A stretch of 64,000 nucleotides of DNA from Syngnathus acus (GCF_901709675.1 NC_051090.1:6093842-6157841), one strand, 5' to 3'. Shown: positions 13,170-37,096, counted from the stretch's first letter. A program made the numbers and translations. Notes: generated by a model not told the origin, from the letters alone.

Positions 13170-15816
13170 TTTCATCATGACGCATGTTCCAAAATAGCCA
13201 CAATTAAAATTTGACTAGAATAAAAGTCCTTCTAGTTAATTTTATCAGTTGAGCAGAACTATTTCTTCTTTTTAGCGCTATTTAGCGAGCGCTATTATTG
13301 CTTTATTTTGGTAAGGTGTTGTGTTCATGTTTTTGTTCCATTCAATTTTCTTTTTGTGCCAAAACATCATCAAAGTTCATTCATGGTTTTTGGTACTCTT
13401 ATTTGGACACAGATCAGAGCCATTACAGCTCTGATTCAGTTGAGATGAAGACCTGATATAAAACCAACGACAGAAAGGGACAGGAAACTAAGAAAGGTTT
13501 CATTTTCAATGAGTCCAAAATCTATAAACCCAAGCCATACTTACAGGCGAAGGACATAAAAGGATGCGAGCTTCAAAAGAAAACCAAAGTGCCAAGTCGA
13601 CTGGTGAAATCACACTGGTGGAATGTCTGGGGCAGCAGACACAGGGACACGCCTAGATTCCTCTGAGACATCCAGGAGGTCAGACACAAGGAGATTATCT
13701 GGGCATAGTGCCATGGGAGAGAGGCTCACCTGGGACATGGGCATAGCGTGGGATTCCAGCACATGATTAAGTTTTGCAAGCTCAGACAGGAAGAGCAAAA
13801 AAGGTTTAGTCAGAAAAGAGGGGAAAACCCGGTGGAGTCAATAAGCAGAGTATTCAGAGAGAGTTATGAAGACGTGGGCATCGTGGTAGGATGGATCGTA
13901 AACACAAGAGGACTCACCAAATACGACCACAAAAGGAAGCAGTTGATGTACGCTACACTCTACCCGAAAGTCCCTGTAAAGTGAAACATGATGGCGTCTA
14001 GTTTGACAAACCACAGTCAATGCTGCCAAAAAAATTACCCAATATTCAAACGAGGCTTCAAAATCGTGAACAATCAAGCCATTGTTTTCGCTCTCGAATA
14101 CCTGAAACCACATCCTGCTGAACTGTCAATCAAATACCACCTGGCAGTGGATGCCATTTGGTGTAGTGTCTTTTGTATTACCCTTAAGGCCTCCTGTGGC
14201 TGGAATATGGTGAAGAGAGGTCCTAGTTAGCAGCTAGCTTGTGAGCTAACAGGATTGGGCCTCATATTATAGGCCTTATTTAAATCCTACCTATTGGACA
14301 TCTGCGGACAGAGTTGAAACATATAATCTGGACAAAGCACCATACAAACCTGAGAAGACTCTTTGCACTTGATGAGCGGATCCAAAGTGAAGTTGAGTGT
14401 ACCATCTTGTTTCAAGAATTTTTTTGTAAATAGTTTTGTTGAACCACAATCCAGAAGCAATGTCTGGCATTCAATGATTCATTTTCATTCAAATTTCATC
14501 ATTAAGAGAGGTACTGCCAATTTTGTCCACGTGTGTTTACTGTTTATCTTTTGCTTTCTTGCTTTCTTTCCCCCTAAATACATTTTAAAACAGTATCTTA
14601 CAGTCATCATAGTCTTATTCAACATAAAATATCAAATTCGCTTAAAGGAAAAATTTGGCATTGTAATAATAAAAAAAGTCTGTTTCTAAGGCCTTCTTAT
14701 AGCATGGACGGACACTTAAGAAAACACGCAGCAGTGTTGATAAAACAGAAATTGAGCGTATTTTTTTTAGAGAAATACTACAATAAGCGCTCGACCACCG
14801 AAGCGAGTCCTCGTCCACCTGGTGGCGCCCCACATAAGCGCGTCGTCAGCCTTCGTTGATACCGGAGTGTGTACAGTTTGGCTGATGAGTTTAAAAAAAA
14901 AAAAAAAAGCCCGTGAACTCACTCTTTATCACTCTGTCACGTTAACGTGATTCTCCAAAAATAATTTCTAAAAGAGTTGGTAAGCGCTAACCGCTCAGAT
15001 GTTACGATGAGGACGTGCATGTGCAGGCCGCTCAGTGCACCTGTCGAATTTTACATATACGCACATTATGCATTAACAATTTTTTTATGGTGAGCTCACA
15101 TTTGAAAACGTCGTTTGTATAGAAAGAAACTAATGTATAAATGTATTCTTTATGCAACTGCACCGTGGATAGAGAATAGAACAGAATAAAATACACTAGT
15201 GGGTGTAATTTGTTTTTTAAATTACATCCAAAAGGTGTATTTGCATAAAGTGCCGCGGGATATTCGAACAATTCATAAGTACACGACGTTGCAAACTAGT
15301 GTCTCACCCGTTGAGGCCTACTGCGCGAGTTATCTGCGCTAGATTATCATGAATATTTATGTCGATTATTTTGGTTCAATGAATCCTTAAAAATGATTCC
15401 ACAACACGCACTCGTTCTATGTTCACATCCAATCCTGAAATTCAGTTTTGTTGCTGTTATGGAATTATATAGAGTACGTTACAGCATTTCCGTGGAAACA
15501 TTCGTCCATGCGCGCGTCCTTGTCTCAATCTTATTGCCACCGCATCGCATCCAGTGTAGCAACACAACGTTGACTTTAGATGTCAAATTTAGGCCTAAAA
15601 GAGGGGCGTGGTTGTGACGTATACTTATCGCGTTTGGATTGGTTGAGAGTATCACGCTGAAACGAGGCCAGCGTGACGTGGTCAGATCACGATGCCCGTA
15701 TGCTTTAGCCCAGTTTTCAAACGCGCACGGCAATGATGGGCACTTTTAAAGCACTATAATTTACAGAAGTAGGTTTTATTGCAAAGAACTCACCCTGTTT
15801 TTCTTCTTTCACACAG
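13170..15816. other. cdkn2c downstream region or second intron
   Basis: There is no gene I can recognise. Short open frames near 13748-14230 match nothing I know and lack splice logic. If the third-exon model is right, the whole stretch is intron 2 of cdkn2c. If not, it is 3' UTR plus spacer. Confidence 0.5.
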
Positions 15817-15830
15817 CTCAGAAGAATTGA
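15817..15830 (+). CDS. cdkn2c: Possible third coding exon of cdkn2c
   Basis: A pyrimidine-rich acceptor (TTTTTCTTCTTTCACACAG, ending 15816) opens an exon here. Spliced from the strong donor after 13149, the phase is right and the chain ends SYLKSAQKN-stop at 15828-15830. The total is 168 aa, equal to human p18. Against it: the mammalian gene keeps its stop in exon 2, and I have no transcript evidence. Confidence 0.45.
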
Positions 15831-16241
15831 CGAAGATTTGGATGCGCAGCTCTCTTCGTCTGCTTGTTTTTGCTCAACTGATGAGAACATTTAGAAATGT
15901 TAAAAATTCCATCAAGTTGATGAAATTAAGGAAAAACACAATGTAAACATTGTCATTGTTCTAATTGATTTATTTGGATTGTGCCGCTACAAATAGACTT
16001 CCAAGTTGTTCGAATTCCATATCAGATTAGATATTATGTCACCAAGCTCTGTAAAGATCTGGGCTACAATTGCTGACTGCGGAAAGACAAAGCCCACGTG
16101 ACGGAGATATTTCATGAGTATAGGAATATAGGAAAGTTATACACCTTGATAGAAACGTGCATGATCAGAATGTTAAGCTTACCTTGAAGTTACTGTAAAA
16201 AATCAGGGGTAAAGCAATACAACACTGCATCGTTAGTGATA

Positions 16242-16247
16242 AATAAA
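16242..16247 (+). terminator. Candidate poly(A) signal for cdkn2c
   Basis: An AATAAA hexamer about 410 bases beyond the proposed third-exon stop. It is a reasonable end for the plus-strand transcript if the spliced model holds. AT-rich DNA makes chance hits common. Confidence 0.35.
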
Positions 16248-18288
16248 ACTAGAGCTGATTTTCAAAAATAATTGTCCCCCACCCCTTCTCAATATTGAAA
16301 TTCGGATTTAATATGTAATCATTTTTCCAAGGTCATCTTCCCATGTATTCCACAACAAATAAATTTACATTACAATAAACAATACGGTGTTTACAATAAA
16401 TTTGGTCTTCTATGTTAGCGCAGCCACATGTGAATACTACTTCTTACAAAATGTGCCCGCCCCTGGAAACTTGTCTGACAAGTGGTGATGGTAATATGAC
16501 ACCCTCGGTTTCCCCAGCAGTTTATAAAGTCCTGCAATGAGAAACAATATTGAGTCACAATGCCTCGCAATCCAGTTTCAAAAGGATTAACACTATTTTT
16601 TTCACTATGTGAAAATATTATTCAACTCTTCTACAGCACAGACTGACGGAAAACAGTTTAGCTTCAGGCAGTGATAAAGTGGAAACAAGTAGCTTGTGTT
16701 CAGTTGCAGTGTCTATTTATTTGTCACCTGCAGCACTCTGCATATTCATGTAGTATATACTCACACAACAAGGAAATGTTCAACAGGTATCCTTACACAA
16801 ACATAAAACACACACACACAACCCATTCAAATGAGCAAACCCATTCAAATGAGCAAACAGAGATGGACCGTTTGGTTCTTACAAAAATCCACCCACAATC
16901 AACACGTGCCAGTGAGCTCGGCTTTTAGAAATAAATAAAACAGAGAACGCCTGGCCGCTCCCAAGTGAGGCAACTTTATGTACAGCTGTTTCATTGTCAG
17001 CGAACATCCGGCCAGCAGTGAGCGCCCGCCCGTGAGTCATCTTGGTGGAAATAAATAAGAGCAGCTCATTTGAACTAAGTTCCTTTTTAAATGAGCTCCA
17101 AGTATTCAAATTGTTTGCAAATTATTGGCTATGGGGTTGTCGTTTGAGTTCCGCTGTTATATAGCTGATTCATAAAGCACTGTGCAAAAGGCGGTGTGTG
17201 GTTTTCACCACCACATACAGTTTAACTTTGAGACTCATTGTGAATTGCTGGTCTCCTTTTTCTACTGCGCGGCATCGACGTACGACTCGGCTCGCTATTT
17301 CCATTGGCAAAAGCCGATAACGGCACAACTGCTGTTCCCAAACGGCGAATACGCACGCGTTTACGGAACCCGCTTAGGACATGTGTCATGCACATCCGGT
17401 CTGATGAATTTCTAAAAGTGGTTAATTTTGTCTCCATTTTTGTGTTGATGGGAAAAGCTTTCACCCTGTGAATTTGTCGGCAGAGGCACAGCCGGTGTGA
17501 AGTTTAACACGTTTCCCGCTGCACTTTGTGTTGAAAGCCCTGTCATGAACATCTAATTGTCCAAATACGTGAAGCTTTTTACAGTCATGAATGTTATGTA
17601 GGCCATGGCTTGACTTGTCAGCTCACATTTCTTTGTGCCATGTGGGGGAAATTAAACAAAGCCCTTTACAAAAAAAAACACAATCAAATTGACATTTCTC
17701 ACCGGGGGATCAAGACTGAGAGCGTCTGTTGTAATCTAATCACGCATCGGTGCGGCTGGCAGCTTGGAGCCGGCGGCCATTTTGGAAGCTGCAAATCTCC
17801 AAGACTGCTACTTCTTCTATCTCCTCTTGACAAGGATCCAAGGCAATCTGAGGGAAAAACAGCACGGCGGGCAGATGGGCCATCTTGAGTGGCGTCACAG
17901 TCTACATCAAAGATACACAACTCCCAAAAAAGGTTTGGGATACTGGGCTTTGAAATTCCATGATGAACCTAAAATGCACTACAACCTTTGCAGGTGAACC
18001 TTTGACCTTTGTGAGTAGTACAAGTATGTGACACTGTCTAAGTGACCTTTTCTTCTTTTTTAAAATGTCCGCTGCTTCCTGGTATGCAGCTCCAATTCTT
18101 TCTCTTTCACAGACACAATCCTGACCAGCAGGCCCACTCGTGAACACTTGCTCCCATCTTTACTAATGCTGGATAAGTCTACGAGTGTGCAGTCCATGTG
18201 CCAGTTTGTGTCAAGCGTGGTCCATAGGAGTGTGTGTGCGTGTGTGTGCGTGTGTTTGCGTATGGGTGCGTGCACATGCGGATGTGTG
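16248..18288. other. Convergent region; rnf11 3' UTR likely covers much of it
   Basis: cdkn2c (plus) and rnf11 (minus) converge here. The human RNF11 3' UTR is long, and a minus-strand AATAAA lies at 16716-16721, about 1.6 kb past the rnf11 stop, so much of 16.7-18.3 kb is probably 3' UTR. A TG-rich run sits at 18229-18262 just past the stop codon. A 16-base direct repeat (CCCATTCAAATGAGCA) occurs twice near 16822-16855. Confidence 0.5.
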
Positions 18289-21200
18289 TCAGTTGGTCTC
18301 GTAGGAGGAAAGCAAGGCGGCGTCCACCGGCTCCATGCAGGACGGGCAGGTGAAGGACCTCATGAGCCAGTCGTCGATACAGTCCATGTGGTAGATGTGC
18401 ATGCAGGGCAGGAATCTGATGGGGTCTCCGTACACAAAGTCCATCATGCAGATGACGCACCTGCGGAACCAAACGTAGACATTTGACTAGATGTCGCGGC
18501 TCACCTGTTTTCCCAGGAAGCGCCATCAGGAGTGAAGCAAAAACATACATTTGGTCAGTTTCACCACTTACTCTCTGATCTTTTTCTCTGATTCATCCCG
18601 CCCGGGGTCAAAGACACCCCTCGGAAGGTGCTGGATCAGTCCGATGCGCTGGGCGATGCGCACTTGCTCCTCTTCTGTCAGTTGGGTGGCGAGTCGGGGC
18701 TGGCTAGGTGTCGGGTGGTAGGTTGGAACGTGAATCTGTTCCTGCGAACAGCGAAAGAGAGATTTTTTTTATCTACACAAATGCCAGATCTAATGTTTAT
18801 TTCAACGCAAATAAGTCGACTTTTGGTACGTGAACACAATAGAAGCAACGTCATTGTTGGTCATGTTCAAATCTAACAAAGGAACATTTGTGAGCAGTGA
18901 CTGGACTTGGGAATGCAGCATGTTCCCTGGCAAGTAGATGGGGATGTTTCCCAACAAGAGCCAAAGGCAGCAGGACCCCACACACACGCAAACGAAATTG
19001 GTTGGCCTCCCTTTATGAATGGAAACCCACATTGGTCACAGAATTAACTTCAATCCGACGAAAGTAATAATAAATTAAACAGAAAAAGAAATAGGATAGT
19101 GGCATTTTAGTGGCTTTCAAAACAAGGAATAAGTGGCATTTTCTAAAGGATAACATTTAAAAATGACACAGGAAATCATTGCAGGAAATTACTCCCTTTG
19201 TGGTGGCACGGGTTGCCTTTCTGAAAACATTTGCAAGCAGCAAAAAAGGCAAAACCCAAAAGATAAATGACTCATGAAAAAGTCTTGAATTCACTTGCAG
19301 ATTCCTTTTCTTTGCTATCTGAATAATACATTCGTGTGGGGCAGTAACACGAGCGAGCACCATGAGTCAGCAGAACTGGGCCAAACGGCTCCTCCTTTCA
19401 CCCGTGCCAAACGGGGATAAAAGCGACATGCACGAATCCTGGGAGGGAGTAGCTGCCATTACCGTGCGTGCATGCGTGTTAGCTGTGCCAACGGTCAGCA
19501 GTCTAATTGTGATCCGAGGCCTCTCATTTCTCTCAAATCCGGTGCGTCAGCTGACTTGCAACAACTGTCCGTTACATAACCTCGGCTCGACCGGGAGGAC
19601 ACGGTCAGCGCGCGGGACGGGTGAGCGGGTTTAGCAAAAGGGGCATAGAAGGCGAGTTGAGCCAACACGGAGACCTTGGCTCTTCTGATAAGTGTCAGCC
19701 TGCCAAGCCTCGGCTTTGAAAAGAAAGTAGACAACATTAAGCGAGTCGAAGTGAAAAGAACTTGTTCGGATGCAATGAGCATGACGTCATCTTAAAGGCA
19801 GCCGTGGCAAGTAATGCCAGAAACCTGAACCGTTGAGAGGTTCTTCAATCTTGGTCTGCTGTCTCCGGGCTGCCGAGTAACCAAATCTCTGGACGGCACC
19901 TGAACATACGAAAGACGTCTGACAGCGTCACACTGCCAAACAACAATGGGGAAGGAGATAAGGGCCCTTCCAATCCGGGATGTTGTTTGGGGATAACAGC
20001 AGAGGCTGATGACTCATGCTTTGAGTGTATACGAATGACGCGATCGACCTGGTGAAGCAGGAAAAAGGATGACCTAATGACTAAATAAACCCAGCCGCAC
20101 TCTGAGCAACACAGCTGCAAAATTGGAAAACAAATTACAAATGGCGACTGACCCTCGATTGTTGCATCATTAATATGATGCAACTTTCGAGGAAGACGCT
20201 CGAAAATACTCGGGTTGGGGGAAAGTCTGTAAATAAATGTCAGTGCAGTGGCAACATCGATCGCGCCTCTTTATACACAGACGTTTGCTTGTGCAAACAG
20301 TGCCCGGCAGTAGGTACACACATTGAAGTACAAACTGTTTCTATTTATCAATTTGTAGCTATAAACCATCCTGACTCGAGTATATTGATTCATTGCCCTT
20401 CCTTATTTACCGCAGACCATTTCAACATCTATCGAAAGCATGAGCTAAAACCCATCCGTGAAAGTCACTTCAAGTATGCCTTTAATTCTGAAGATATTGA
20501 GCTGAGTCATTGTATTTTCGGGCTGAATAAATTCTCGCACGTAATCTTTGGCTGCCACCTTGGAAATGCCCTTTGCGATTTTTTATGTAGATATAGGGAA
20601 GGGACGTTGTTGCTTTCAAAAGCATCTGTGGCCCAGAAACAAGGGAATTGCTTGGTTTAGTTACATATCGGGCTGTTAGGTCGGTGTTAACTTGTGATGA
20701 GCTAGCACGAGAAGCTAATGTAGCAGTCTAGCAGGCCTTAAGTTCATCCATCCACTCTGGCTTCGTACAAGGGGCATTGCAGGTCACACTAATGCAAACA
20801 GCTCTAAATCCCGCCGACTGCTCTCACACAAATGCGTCAGCGTTCTTCTCACCGGCTATCTTCCACACCACCAGAACTGCGAGTCAGTCAGTCGGTCAAT
20901 GAACACTTGGGCAGATATTCTCTGACATGAACAGCACTGCACACTTGACATTATAGAGCGGGCACAACATATTTTTGCTTAGTTGCCTAAGTGGTCTGGT
21001 GTGCTCAGAAGGCCCATTCAATCCACTTAGCCCGGCTGGTTCCCACAAGAGAGGAAACAGCTCCTTGTACTGAAGCATTGGCAAATTCCAAAGAGCCTCC
21101 CTTTGTTCATTCAGGAAACCAGCACCATGTGCCTTTCGCTCAAACGCCTGCCTTCTGATTCATTGCTGACAGAGTGCATTCTTGTGAAACAAGTGTCATC

Positions 21201-22667
21201 ATCATAGAGAACCACAACAGATGTTACAAAGTGTACATTTACAAAGTAATAGCCTCCTACGGACATTCCCTTTATTTTTAGAATTGCCAATATTAACCGT
21301 TTAAATCTGAAATGCACCATAAACTATGAACCCCAAACCCTTAATTTAACACAGGAAGGCAGACATCCTAACCACAAAGTTCAGCTTCCTGTTTTCATCC
21401 ATTTTCAGGTTATATATTTTTTTTTCAATGTACTCTGACACACTATTTCATTTCCCGAGATCACAATGCTTTGAATGTCTGACATTCAGCTGACTAATGT
21501 CCATTGAGGGAATAAGCTAGCAAGAATTCAACAGTTTCAGCTTGAAGATGAGTCAATTTCAGATAACGTGGGGAAGAATCATCTGACTCACATCCCTCGG
21601 GTCCCCTTCATATGAGGAATCTGTGCATACCGTTGTGGTTTTTGGCCTGGTTATAGATGGAATTACAAAAATTGACTCGGCGAAAAAGCGCGTCATCCTG
21701 AACTGTGCGAACACGCCAAAAATGCGTGCCGTGTTCCCAGCTTGGAGAAAGTTGTGCTTACTGTGGTCTACTGAGGGGCACTATGGGGGAGTTGGATCAG
21801 GCTGCTATGAAAGAACCCTTTATGAAGGTAGCTTTTAACTAGTTTGTTAAGCCTCTTGTGAAATTCTGTCAGCGTAAACAAAAAGTGCACCACTGGCTTG
21901 AAAATCTGGCCATATTTATATGCATTAATTAGCCATTTCATTAAGTCTTTATAAAACATTAGAAGGATGATTGACAGTGTTTTGCATTATTTTGTATCGT
22001 GATGGCGCCTGGCACAAGCTCACCTGTGACCCGAATGAAGAGAAGCTCAACAGAAAATGGACTGTTCTAAGTCCACCAGCTTTGCTGATGTCACGCAGGA
22101 TGAAAGTTTAAACTCCAAGTTTGGTTTAACTTATCAAGCACTTTCTTTGGTGACGATACAAATTGTGGACATTTTGTTTAGCAGTAAGAAATGAAAATAT
22201 TTTTTTAAAATGCATAAATTATTATTCATAGTTTGGCTATTATTATAGTCGGAGCCTAACCAAGAAGACCAAATCCGTAATGTTTATTTATAGCCTGTGT
22301 ACGTTAATACATCATGGGAGAATGACCTAATAAAAATAGCAGACATGTATACTTTCACAATAGTCATTAGAGTTTTGCAAATCTGCATTCATACAGAAAA
22401 TAGCAGAGACAGGACGCTGGGGTATTACAAAGCGGATTAGCAACAAAGGGCCAGTGTCGAACCAGTCAACAGCTGATCTCGACCACCCCCACCCGCCCTC
22501 TTCTGTTTTTTTACTAGTGTCGTTTACCTCGCACAGAAAGTTACCTGGTAAGGGGGCGGTGGCTCTAGGTCAGGGTCGACGCCGTCTCCATAGCTGGCCC
22601 GGTCCGACTGGGATTCGTGGAGCAACGACATGTCGTCCGAAGTTGGGGTCTTGAGGCAGTTGCCCAT
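18289..22667 (-). CDS. rnf11: RING finger protein 11 (RING-H2 E3 ubiquitin ligase)
   Basis: RNF11 is a membrane-anchored adaptor and E3 ligase. It works with NEDD4-family ligases and with the A20/ITCH/TAX1BP1 complex that limits NF-kB signalling. The exons 22545-22667, 18572-18741 and 18289-18460 join in frame to 154 aa, exactly the human length. The start MGNCLK gives an N-myristoylation glycine with an adjacent cysteine for palmitoylation. A PPPPY WW-binding motif occupies residues 36-40. The RING-H2 ligands are C99, C102, C117, H119, H122, C125, C136 and C139 (CVIC, CMHIYHMDC, CPSC). The C-terminus SSYETN is identical to mammals. Near-total conservation makes this call secure. It lies between cdkn2c and ttc39a, as in human. 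Confidence 0.98.
18742..22544. other. rnf11 intron 1
   Basis: A 3.8 kb intron. The longest open frame (20175-20660, plus, 161 codons) resembles no protein I know and has no splice or promoter context, so I treat it as chance. I see no mobile element or RNA gene. Confidence 0.6.
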
Positions 22668-25224
22668 CTTCGGGCGAACTCCTTCCTTTCCTCTCTGTTT
22701 CTCTCGACGTCGATTCCCTTATGTAACAAAGCGAATGTTTCGCAGGCCACCTTTTCTAATTATTGTTTTGTTATGAGTGACGACGACGTGGTTCCAACAC
22801 GAACCGATGACGTCTGTCTGCCCACCTCTCCCAGACGACGGGAGGGCTACCTTGGGCTCAACAAGACAACATCCCTCAAGCTAGCCGCTAGCCACACAAA
22901 GAGCTACTCTAGCTCGCACAGATTAGCTAGCTGGAACACTCGCTTTTAGATTAAAAATACACGCCAAATTGGCTCTTACAATTCATAAAGGGGAGTCAGG
23001 CGAAGGAAGGCCCGACAGTCCTCTTTTAATTCATATTAGTTCCTCCCGGAAACCCTCGCTTGACTGTCAGGGACTTTCCAGTTTTCAGTCGCTATCGACG
23101 TCGACGAAAGATGGGTACTGTAGCAACACCAAGCCCCGCCCATAAGATTATCTGCCAATCGCTATTCGAGTATGTCCACGCAGCTTTTGTTGGCAGCCAA
23201 TCGAATCGATCACATTGTAATTCTCTGTAAACATAAACAATAGCTAGGAATCGTTGTATGAGCTGCAATGTGGGAGAATTTGGTGCTTTCCTGAGTGTTT
23301 TAGTCTTAAGTAAGATTTTTTTTAATGAGTATTCAGCACTTTAAAAAAAAAAAAAAAAAAACCCAGCTTGCACAAATACCACACAAGCGATAGCATGAAA
23401 CAGATATTTAGGAGTCCGCAAACCTCCGGGTCAATAATTTATGTCACATCCTTTTAAAAACAGTACATATGTACAGACTGGCGCCAACAAAATAAAGCAA
23501 TTATCAAGGGATGGCGCTACGCCGGGGCGAGGGGGTGCCATAGGCCGAATGTTATTTAATATTCGAAAACATATGCAAAAGTATGTTATCAGCCTCACTA
23601 TGGCTGATTTTTTTTGGGGGGGGGGGGGGAAAGACTGCAAACAAGATTGTTCTCTTGATTCCATTTTAAATTACAATAACAAAAAAAATCACTATATACA
23701 GCTAGGAATGCTCAGTGGTAGCCTTGCCATTCTCATTTGCTAAATGCAAACATCACAATGCCACAAAGTTTCATGTTAAAAATGTCCAGGTGGAAATTGA
23801 AAGGGATATGCAACATAATACAATACGAAAATTTTAAAATGAAACCAAAATGGTGATTGGAATATTACTAAGACATGTGAGAAAGAAGTTCCTCATCACC
23901 ATCACCAAACCTCCCTCTAAAAATGAATAAAATGAGCAGTTCTCACATGAAACTCCATCTTGAGCTTCACAGTGTTCAACAGGTACTGGGGCCCTGCCCA
24001 TTAGGTCATTCAATATTTACACAATTTCTCCCCTTTCACTGTGATAGACTGTATTTGTTCAGATCCATAAGTACTGTTGGACACCAGTGCTAAATACAAC
24101 TCAAGCCCCTCAAGAGGAGGTTGTCATCAAGCATGGCTGAAGGGCAGCAGCAGGTTGAGGTTCACACTGTCGCGCTTGTCCTTTCTTCGCTAAAGATGCA
24201 AGAGGCGGACAAACACGTGGTCCCCTCACTGCTCCGAGTGAATGGCCTGTTTGTTCAAGCTCGAGTGCTGCTGGAGTCTATCCCACTGATGTGGGGGACA
24301 GAAGAAGAGGAGTGTGCCTTTTCTAAAAGACACATGGTCAACTGTCCTTTTACAACAGGACAAGTTCAGTAAAGAGATGCCATTGACAGTATAAAAAAGT
24401 CTACGGTGGATTGTGGAGACAGAATTGATTATTTTACACATATTTTAAGGAAAGGTTGGCTAAATGCTAACTCAACTGTTAGCACATAAGGCATGAATTA
24501 TTTTAATAAGGCTGAGTGTTTTTTGGATGAGCCCTTAACTTTATTAAACTAATGTCTAAATGGTAGCTTTAGTCCTAAACTACAGGTGCATCTACATAAA
24601 TTTAAACATTGTCAAGTTCAATTCAGCAGCTCAATTAAAAAATGAAAACGATTATATAGATTCATAAAACATATACTTTCCTTAATTCGCTGCAGTGACC
24701 GCCCCTAATAATTTAAAAATCCTGAAATATATTATTGTATGCAATGAATCTATATAATAAACAAGTTGCAGTTTTTTTTTTAGTATTTTTTACCAAAATT
24801 ACAGATAAGATGCACCTCATGTTTTATTAAGACCACCACCTCAACCCTGCATAGACCAACATTTTTTTTGTAGTAGTAGTAGTAGCAGCGGCCATTTTAA
24901 CACAATCAAAAATAAATAAATAAAAGCTTTTCTAATTTGGTTCATTGTTATTTGAGGCACATGCCAAGACTTGCCTTGGCTTCCAGATGATTGAGGAAGT
25001 GAAGGTCAGGCAGTGCATGTGTCACACGCTTGATGATGGCCATCAGTGCCACATGGGCACGTCATCAGTAAGAAGACAAATAAAAAAAATAAAAAATCAC
25101 CCATTGCTTTACCCCCAAACCCTCCTGAAGAAGAGACAGTTCCAACCCCGTGCCGGGGCCAGCGAATGCCGAGTGGGAGAATTAAGGAAGAATACAGATG
25201 CAGAATCTCAGCTCATTCTCAGTC
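22668..25224. other. rnf11 promoter side and ttc39a 3' UTR
   Basis: This spacer lies between two minus-strand genes. The part at 22668-23130 is richer in CpG (for example TCGACGTCGATT and GTCGCTATCGACGTCGACG) and is the likely rnf11 promoter and 5' UTR. The part from about 24.5 to 25.2 kb should hold the ttc39a 3' UTR. Minus-strand AATAAA hexamers occur at 24823-24828 and 24540-24545. A poly-A run lies near 23343. Confidence 0.5.
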
Positions 25225-35353
<10,129 letters not shown>

Positions 35354-37096
35354 TCCACGGCGGGCAAGGGCAGCTTTTTGACGGGAGGCGACACTCGGGA
35401 AGCTCCCACGGACGTGCGGCAGAAAAGGACGAGAGGGTGCCGGGAAGGAGGGGAGCCTGGCTGGTTCCCTGCCCACGCCTCCTCCCGCGTGACGTGGGAA
35501 AAAGGTGCGTCTGTGCAAATGCGGGCGTTATGGCCCGGCCTATGCGCTGCTCTATTTACAAAAATTACAAGTGAGCCGCGGCGTGGAATCACCGCATGTA
35601 AAGAGGAAATTATAGGCGTCATATCAGGCTACAAACAGCGAGAGTAGAAAGGCAGAAGAGGAAGTCACTGTATGAGGCTTCGTTTTGCTCCTGTACTGAA
35701 AATCATCCTCTCATCATACATTATTGAAATATCAATAAGTGGAGAGCATATTACGAGAGGGCTGTTCATTTCACATTTTTCAGTCATAAAGAAGAGAACG
35801 GATTGTGTACATTTAATGATCTATGCATTTATTTGTTCCGTTTTGCTGTACAAAGTTAGGAAAGCAGTGTTCAAGTGGAGTCTGCAAACGCTTTTAAGCA
35901 AATGCAGGCATGTAGAGGGGCTTGGAGAGCACGACCCAACTGTGGCAACACCAACCTTGGGCCCTTAAAGGGGAAGTCAACCCCAAAATTTTCTTTCCAA
36001 TAATATGTTGTATTTGACTTCATTTTTCTAAACAAAACATTCTGATCACTATTGCATTTGTGGAATATGAGTTAAGCGGCCATTTTGCCACTTACTGTCG
36101 ACTGATTATGACATCACAGTCAGGTCTCAAGTCACAACCAATCATGGCTCAGCTTCAGAAAAATGGTGAGCCATGATTGGTTGTGACCTGACACCTGAAA
36201 ACTGTGATGTCATTTTCAAACCACTGCAAGTGGCAAAATGGCCGCCCCTTGATGGGTAAAAACAGTTGGATTTTGCCTGTTTACTTCATATTCCACCAAC
36301 GAAACATTAATCACAGCACTGTGATTCGACTAGTTGAGCTGGACAGAACATATTACAAAGAAAATTTTGGGAATGACTTCCCTTTTAACTGACATCTTTG
36401 AAAACTAAATCAAAATTCAAGTTATTACAGTCTTCAAAAAGCCCCCAAAAAATGATATAGTTTGTCAAATGTTACATTTAGTTTACATTTGGAAATATAA
36501 AGAGATTCATGTTGAATCTTAATGCTTATTAAGTACACAATCATTATCTGGATGCAGTTTGTTTCATGCTTTTCTCTGACAGACCATGCTGGGCTAACAG
36601 GCCGAACGTGGCTTGATAATTCTCTTTTCTAACAAGAGCCTGGCATGCACATCTGCTTGTCGTCGTCTAGTGTAGGTGCGGGGGAAAAAAGAAAATCACA
36701 TTCAGTCATAATGGCGGCTACATTCCAATTGGATGACATTTGGACTGCTAATCTTCACATAACGAGCTGGTCAGAAATGGATTGTAGTGGGTTAGATTAG
36801 TGGATAAAGCTCTATAAGTGTAAGTGCAGGTTTAGAATAAGTTACATTCTGGAGTAGGTCATAAAAGGACATGACTCTCAAAATCACTGTTTTCCCTGTT
36901 CATCCTCACAACAGGATGGAAAAGAGTCTGGAGGACAACATTTGCTTTAGTCCAAGAACACGCTGAATTAGTCCTACAGGGTCCCCACGACGCTTTGGTG
37001 CTTCAAACAGGCCACGTGTGGCTGTGCCGGGCTAAGGAAAAAAAATAGAGGCGGGGTTTTAGAGTGGAGTGCAATGGACGAGGGAGAAGAAGTCCC
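35354..37096. other. ttc39a upstream region and eps15 3' UTR
   Basis: Both neighbours are on the minus strand. The GC-rich part near 35354-35600 is the likely ttc39a promoter and 5' UTR. The rest up to 37096 should include the eps15 3' UTR and is interrupted by the foldback MITE at 35969-36384. I see no gene. Confidence 0.5.
35969..36384. mobile_element. Foldback MITE with TTAA target duplication
   Basis: The whole 416 bp element is one long imperfect palindrome. The left end AGGGGAAGTCAACCCCAAAA is mirrored by the right end TTTTGGGAATGACTTCCCTT. The middle (GGCCATTTTGCCACTT, TGACATCACAGTCAGGT, CAACCAATCATGGCTCA) reappears inverted to 36243. TTAA flanks both ends (35965-35968 and 36385-36388), which suits a piggyBac-type or similar non-autonomous element. 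No transposase is encoded. Confidence 0.85.

Noticed and set aside
20175-20660. Plus-strand 161-codon open frame in rnf11 intron
   Set aside because: No recognisable family, no promoter or splice context, and composition like the surrounding intron.
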